From an uncultured Centipeda sp. (GTDB lineage: Bacteria > Bacillota > Negativicutes > Selenomonadales > Selenomonadaceae), in the NCBI GenBank assembly GCA_937925565.1, contig CALALM010000066.1, positions 1-7,847 of the forward strand: 7,847 bases of DNA. The letters run 5' to 3'. The notes beneath the pieces are model-generated. The model made no database searches, had not been told where the DNA came from, and saw only the letters and a list, made by a program, of their open reading frames with translations. Numbering within the stretch: the first letter of the stretch is position 1; each line of letters begins with the position of its first letter. This document shows, one piece after another, positions 5,650 to 7,847 of the stretch. Position numbers and translations under genes: made by a program.

Positions 5650-6871
5650 CGAGTATTTACAGGATTTCCCGATCCTGCAGACGAAGATGAACGGTCGTCC
5701 CATCGTCTATCTTGATAACGGTGCCACGACGCAGAAACCGGAGGCTGTCATCAAGGCGGTCGCCGACTACTGCACCTACTGCAACGCGAATCCGCATCGG
5801 GGTGCATACGAGCTTTCTGTAAAGGCGACGGATATCTATGAGACGGCGCGTGTACGGACGCAGCAGTTCATCGGCGCGGCGCGTCCCGAGGAGATCATCT
5901 TCACGAAGAATGCGACGGAGGCACTGAACCTCGTTGCGTACAGCTATGGGCGTGCGAATATCCGCGAGGGCGATGAGATCGTCATCACGATCTCGGAGCA
6001 TCACAGCGACATCGTGCCGTGGCAATTCGTTGCAAAGGCGCGCGGTGCGGTGCTGAAATACATCTACCTTGCGGAGGACGGGAACCTCTCGGCGGCGGAT
6101 ATCGCGGAGAAGATCACGGAAAAGACGAAGATTGTCGCCGTGACACATGTATCGAATGTGCTCGGTCTCGTCAACGATGTACGTACGATTGCCGACCGCG
6201 CCCATGCGGTCGGGGCGGTCATCGTCGTGGACGGCTCGCAGAGCGTGCCGCACATTGCGGTGGATGTGCAGGCGATGGACGCGGACTTCTTCGCATTCTC
6301 GGGACACAAGATGCTTTCGCCGATGGGGATCGGTGTCCTCTACGGCAAATATGACATACTCGATGCGATGCCGCCGTTCCTCTTCGGTGGGGATATGATC
6401 GACTATGTGGGCGAGCAGGAAACAACGTATGCTGAACTTCCCGCGAAGTTCGAGGCGGGCACGCAGAACGTCAGCGGTGCGTCGGGGCTGATTGCGGCGA
6501 TTGACTATCTTGAAAAGGTGGGATTTGACCGCATCGAGCGAATTGAGCGGGATCTCCTCTCGTATGCGCTGCCGAAGCTGCGTGAACTGCCGTTTGTGGA
6601 GCTTTACGGCTGTGACACGACGCGCGATAACAAGACGGGCATCATCACGTTCAATGTGAAGGACGTACACCCGCATGACGTTGCGTCGATTCTCGACAGC
6701 TACGGTGTTGCGATCCGTGCGGGGCATCACTGTGCGCAGCCGCTCATGCGTTATCTCGGACAGAATGCGACGTGCCGCGCGAGCTTCTATCTCTACAACA
6801 CGCACGAGGATGTCGACCAGTTTATCGCGGCTCTGAAAAAGGTACGGGGGGTACTTGGCTATGGCGACTGA
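5633..6871 (+). CDS. sufS: SufS, group II cysteine desulfurase
   Basis: This 412-residue PLP enzyme converts L-cysteine to alanine and leaves a persulfide on its active-site cysteine, which is passed to SufU. It opens with a short helix and YLDNGATTQKP (26-36). PLP-site residues are H124 in SEHHSD, D200 and Q203 in VVDGSQS, and the Schiff-base lysine K226 in SGHKMLSPMGIG (223-234). The catalytic cysteine is C367 in RAGHHCAQP (362-370), and the substrate-carboxylate arginine is R382 in TCRASFYLYNT (380-390). The RAGHHCAQP motif and short catalytic loop identify the SufS/CsdA group II type rather than IscS/NifS. Length agrees with the roughly 406-residue family norm. The GTG start at 5633 follows GAGGAG by 8 nt. 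The gene overlaps sufD by 17 nt and sufU by 11 nt, pointing to coupled translation. Confidence 0.97.
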   Translation: MERRNNEYLQDFPILQTKMNGRPIVYLDNGATTQKPEAVIKAVADYCTYCNANPHRGAYELSVKATDIYETARVRTQQFIGAARPEEIIFTKNATEALNLVAYSYGRANIREGDEIVITISEHHSDIVPWQFVAKARGAVLKYIYLAEDGNLSAADIAEKITEKTKIVAVTHVSNVLGLVNDVRTIADRAHAVGAVIVVDGSQSVPHIAVDVQAMDADFFAFSGHKMLSPMGIGVLYGKYDILDAMPPFLFGGDMIDYVGEQETTYAELPAKFEAGTQNVSGASGLIAAIDYLEKVGFDRIERIERDLLSYALPKLRELPFVELYGCDTTRDNKTGIITFNVKDVHPHDVASILDSYGVAIRAGHHCAQPLMRYLGQNATCRASFYLYNTHEDVDQFIAALKKVRGVLGYGD

Positions 6872-7313
6872 GACAGCGGCGCTCGGCGATCTCTATACGG
6901 AGGTCATCGGCGAGCACAGCCGCTCGCCGGAGAACAAGGGAGCGCTCGCGTCGGCAACAGTACGCGAGCGCGGGCATAATCCGAGCTGCGGCGATGAGAT
7001 CACGCTCGAGCTTGAGATCGCGGACGGCATCATCAAAGACGGCGCCTTTACAGGTGTCGGATGCGCGATCTCGCAGGCGAGCACGGATATCATGATCGAC
7101 CTGATGCGTGGTAAGACGGTCGAGGAGGCACATCGCCTTGCGCAGCTCTTCACCGCGATGATCAAGCGTGAGGTGACGGATGATGCTGCACTTGAGGAAC
7201 TGGATGAGGCAGTGGCACTGAAGAATATCTCAAATATGCCGGCGCGCGTAAAATGTGCGGTGCTCGCATGGCATACGCTCGAGGATCTCTTAAAAGAAGG
7301 ACAAACGTCATAA
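6861..7313 (+). CDS. sufU: SufU, zinc-dependent sulfurtransferase partner of SufS
   Basis: This 150-residue protein of the IscU-like fold would, by analogy with Bacillus subtilis SufU, accept sulfur from SufS by a zinc-ligand swap and pass it to the SufBCD scaffold. The zinc site is complete: C43 and D45 in PSCGDE, C68 in GCAISQAS, and C132 in ARVKCA. LYTEVIGEHSRSPENKG (11-27) is the characteristic N-terminal segment. The insert between the second and third cysteines (about 85-120, with KTVEEAHRLAQLF) is longer than in IscU and typical of SufU. The ATG at 6861 follows a G-run (6846-6851) by 9 nt; the in-frame TTG at 6855 would be too close to it. The start lies inside the last 11 nt of sufS. 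It is the last suf gene, followed at once by a terminator. Confidence 0.96.
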   Translation: MATETAALGDLYTEVIGEHSRSPENKGALASATVRERGHNPSCGDEITLELEIADGIIKDGAFTGVGCAISQASTDIMIDLMRGKTVEEAHRLAQLFTAMIKREVTDDAALEELDEAVALKNISNMPARVKCAVLAWHTLEDLLKEGQTS

Positions 7314-7318
7314 ACTGT

Positions 7319-7369
7319 GGGACTGCTTTGGGAAGTTTTCGTTTCTCAGAGCAGTCCCTTCACATTTTT
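7319..7369 (+). terminator. Rho-independent terminator of the suf operon
   Basis: GGGACTGCT (7319-7327) pairs perfectly with AGCAGTCCC (7350-7358), and pairing continues inward (7328-7335 with 7342-7349, three G-T wobbles) to a 6-nt loop, giving about 17 pairs. Five T residues follow at 7365-7369, slightly delayed by TTCACA. It begins 6 nt after the sufU stop. Confidence 0.82.
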
Positions 7370-7406
7370 CATTGTATGAATACTAGCTTTTTTGATGATG
7401 TCCATG

Positions 7407-7412
7407 TATAAT
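7407..7412 (+). promoter_or_regulatory. Candidate -10 box for the substrate-binding protein gene
   Basis: A perfect TATAAT lies 45 nt before the ATG at 7458 and downstream of the suf terminator. No good -35 hexamer is found 16-18 nt upstream (the 17-nt position reads TAGCTT), so the promoter may be weak or activator-dependent. The predicted start point is near 7419. Confidence 0.45.
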
Positions 7413-7419
7413 AAATCAG

Positions 7420-7440
7420 TATTGTAAAAATGAAACAATA
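7420..7440. promoter_or_regulatory. Inverted repeat near the predicted start point (possible operator)
   Basis: TATTGT (7420-7425) and ACAATA (7435-7440) are perfect 6-bp inverted repeats with a 9-nt spacer; including one mismatch they extend to 8 bp (7418-7442). The site lies just after the TATAAT box and before the ribosome-binding site, where a repressor could act. No regulator is identified. Confidence 0.35.
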
Positions 7441-7457
7441 GTAAAGGTGGGATCTCG

Positions 7458-7847
7458 ATGCGGATGACAACGGCAATGAAAGGCATCGCTCTTGGCATCG
7501 CAGTGCTTGGGCTCGGCATGATGGCGGGCTGCGGCGGCGATCAGAAGGCAAGCGGTGAGAAGTCGTATAAGATCGGCATTGTCCAGCTCGTGGAGCACAA
7601 TGCGCTCGATGCGGCGAATCGCGGGTTCGTGGATGGACTCAAGGCGCGCGGCTACGAGGAGGGCAAGAATCTCACGATCGACCGCCAGAACGCGCAGGCG
7701 GATCAGTCGAACCTGCAGAACATCGCGCAGCGGTTCGTCAGTGACAAGGTGGATCTCATCTGTGCGATCGCGACGCCGGCGGCGCAGTCGGTGGCGAACG
7801 CGACGAAGGACATTCCCGTTGTCGGCACGGCAATTACGGACTATGTG
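7458..7847 (+). CDS. ABC transporter substrate-binding lipoprotein (ABC_sub_bind/TrpX-like), 5' part only
   Basis: The first 130 residues are present and the window edge cuts the gene. The N-terminus is a lipoprotein signal: charged start with K8, hydrophobic core at about 9-21, then MAGC with lipidation cysteine C25 and a short Gly/Asp/Ser-rich linker. The mature part starts YKIGIVQLVEHNALDAANRGF (from about 37), then GFVDGLKARGYEEGKNL, NAQADQSNLQNIAQRFV and DLICAIATPAAQSVANAT, ending at PVVGTAITDYV. This order of motifs is characteristic of the ABC_sub_bind family (PF04392), which includes the tryptophan-associated TrpX proteins; the ligand here cannot be told from the fragment. The start is ATG 7458 with AAAGGTGG at 7443-7450, 7 nt upstream; an ATG two codons later is less well spaced. 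A permease and ATPase gene would be expected downstream, outside the window. It is a separate transcription unit from suf. Confidence 0.92.
   Translation, partial: MRMTTAMKGIALGIAVLGLGMMAGCGGDQKASGEKSYKIGIVQLVEHNALDAANRGFVDGLKARGYEEGKNLTIDRQNAQADQSNLQNIAQRFVSDKVDLICAIATPAAQSVANATKDIPVVGTAITDYV

Noticed and set aside
4654..6805. Antisense open frames opposite sufD and sufS (349 and 382 codons)
   Set aside because: They have the same Arg/His/Leu-rich shadow composition with no domain or start signal, while the sense strand encodes SufD and SufS with intact motifs.
7314..7457. T-box or amino-acid riboswitch before the TrpX-like lipoprotein gene
   Set aside because: The region is only 144 nt, about 40 nt of which would be transcribed leader, with no T-box sequence or antiterminator-like structure.

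Overview
The window looks like chromosomal DNA of a GC-rich Firmicute. The family-level sequence feel (SufU rather than SufA/IscU, an MptD/Trep_Strep-type ECF transporter, strong GC-ending codon use, but an AT-rich sigma-A promoter and Shine-Dalgarno sites matching the Firmicute anti-SD) suggests the Negativicutes, probably Selenomonas or a close relative. That taxonomic call is an inference from gene content and recalled sequences, not from a search. All genes are on the + strand.

Region 1 (1-2264) is the end of an energy-coupling factor (ECF) transporter operon: the last 54 residues of a transmembrane EcfT-like subunit, a double ATPase with two complete ABC domains in one chain, and a six-helix S component of the MptD/Trep_Strep type whose substrate is unknown. 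T, A-A and S subunits together would form one importer.

Region 2 (2265-2621) has no gene but is densely structured. A 141-bp imperfect inverted-repeat element with two look-alike internal hairpins, probably a dispersed MITE-like repeat, abuts the stop codon of the S-component gene. It is followed by a strong intrinsic terminator (2415-2462), then a near-consensus promoter (TTGACT-17-TACAAT, 2515-2543) and a suf leader. The leader carries a 7-bp inverted repeat, an exact tandem 10-bp repeat and four AAGGA motifs.

Region 3 (2622-7313) is a complete, tightly overlapping SUF iron-sulfur cluster operon in the order sufC-sufB-sufD-sufS-sufU. SufS takes sulfur from cysteine, SufU accepts it and passes it on, and the SufB/SufC/SufD scaffold builds the cluster using SufC ATPase activity. 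Catalytic residues are intact in every member. SufD is the short form, about 280 residues against about 420 in E. coli. A hairpin terminator lies at 7319-7369.

Region 4 (7370-7847) starts a separate transcription unit: a TATAAT box, a small inverted repeat near the predicted start point, and the first 130 residues of a lipoprotein substrate-binding protein of the ABC_sub_bind (TrpX-like) type, cut by the window edge.

I did not find a novel multi-gene system. The points most worth a second look are non-coding: the inverted-repeat element at 2263-2403 and the repeat-rich suf leader.
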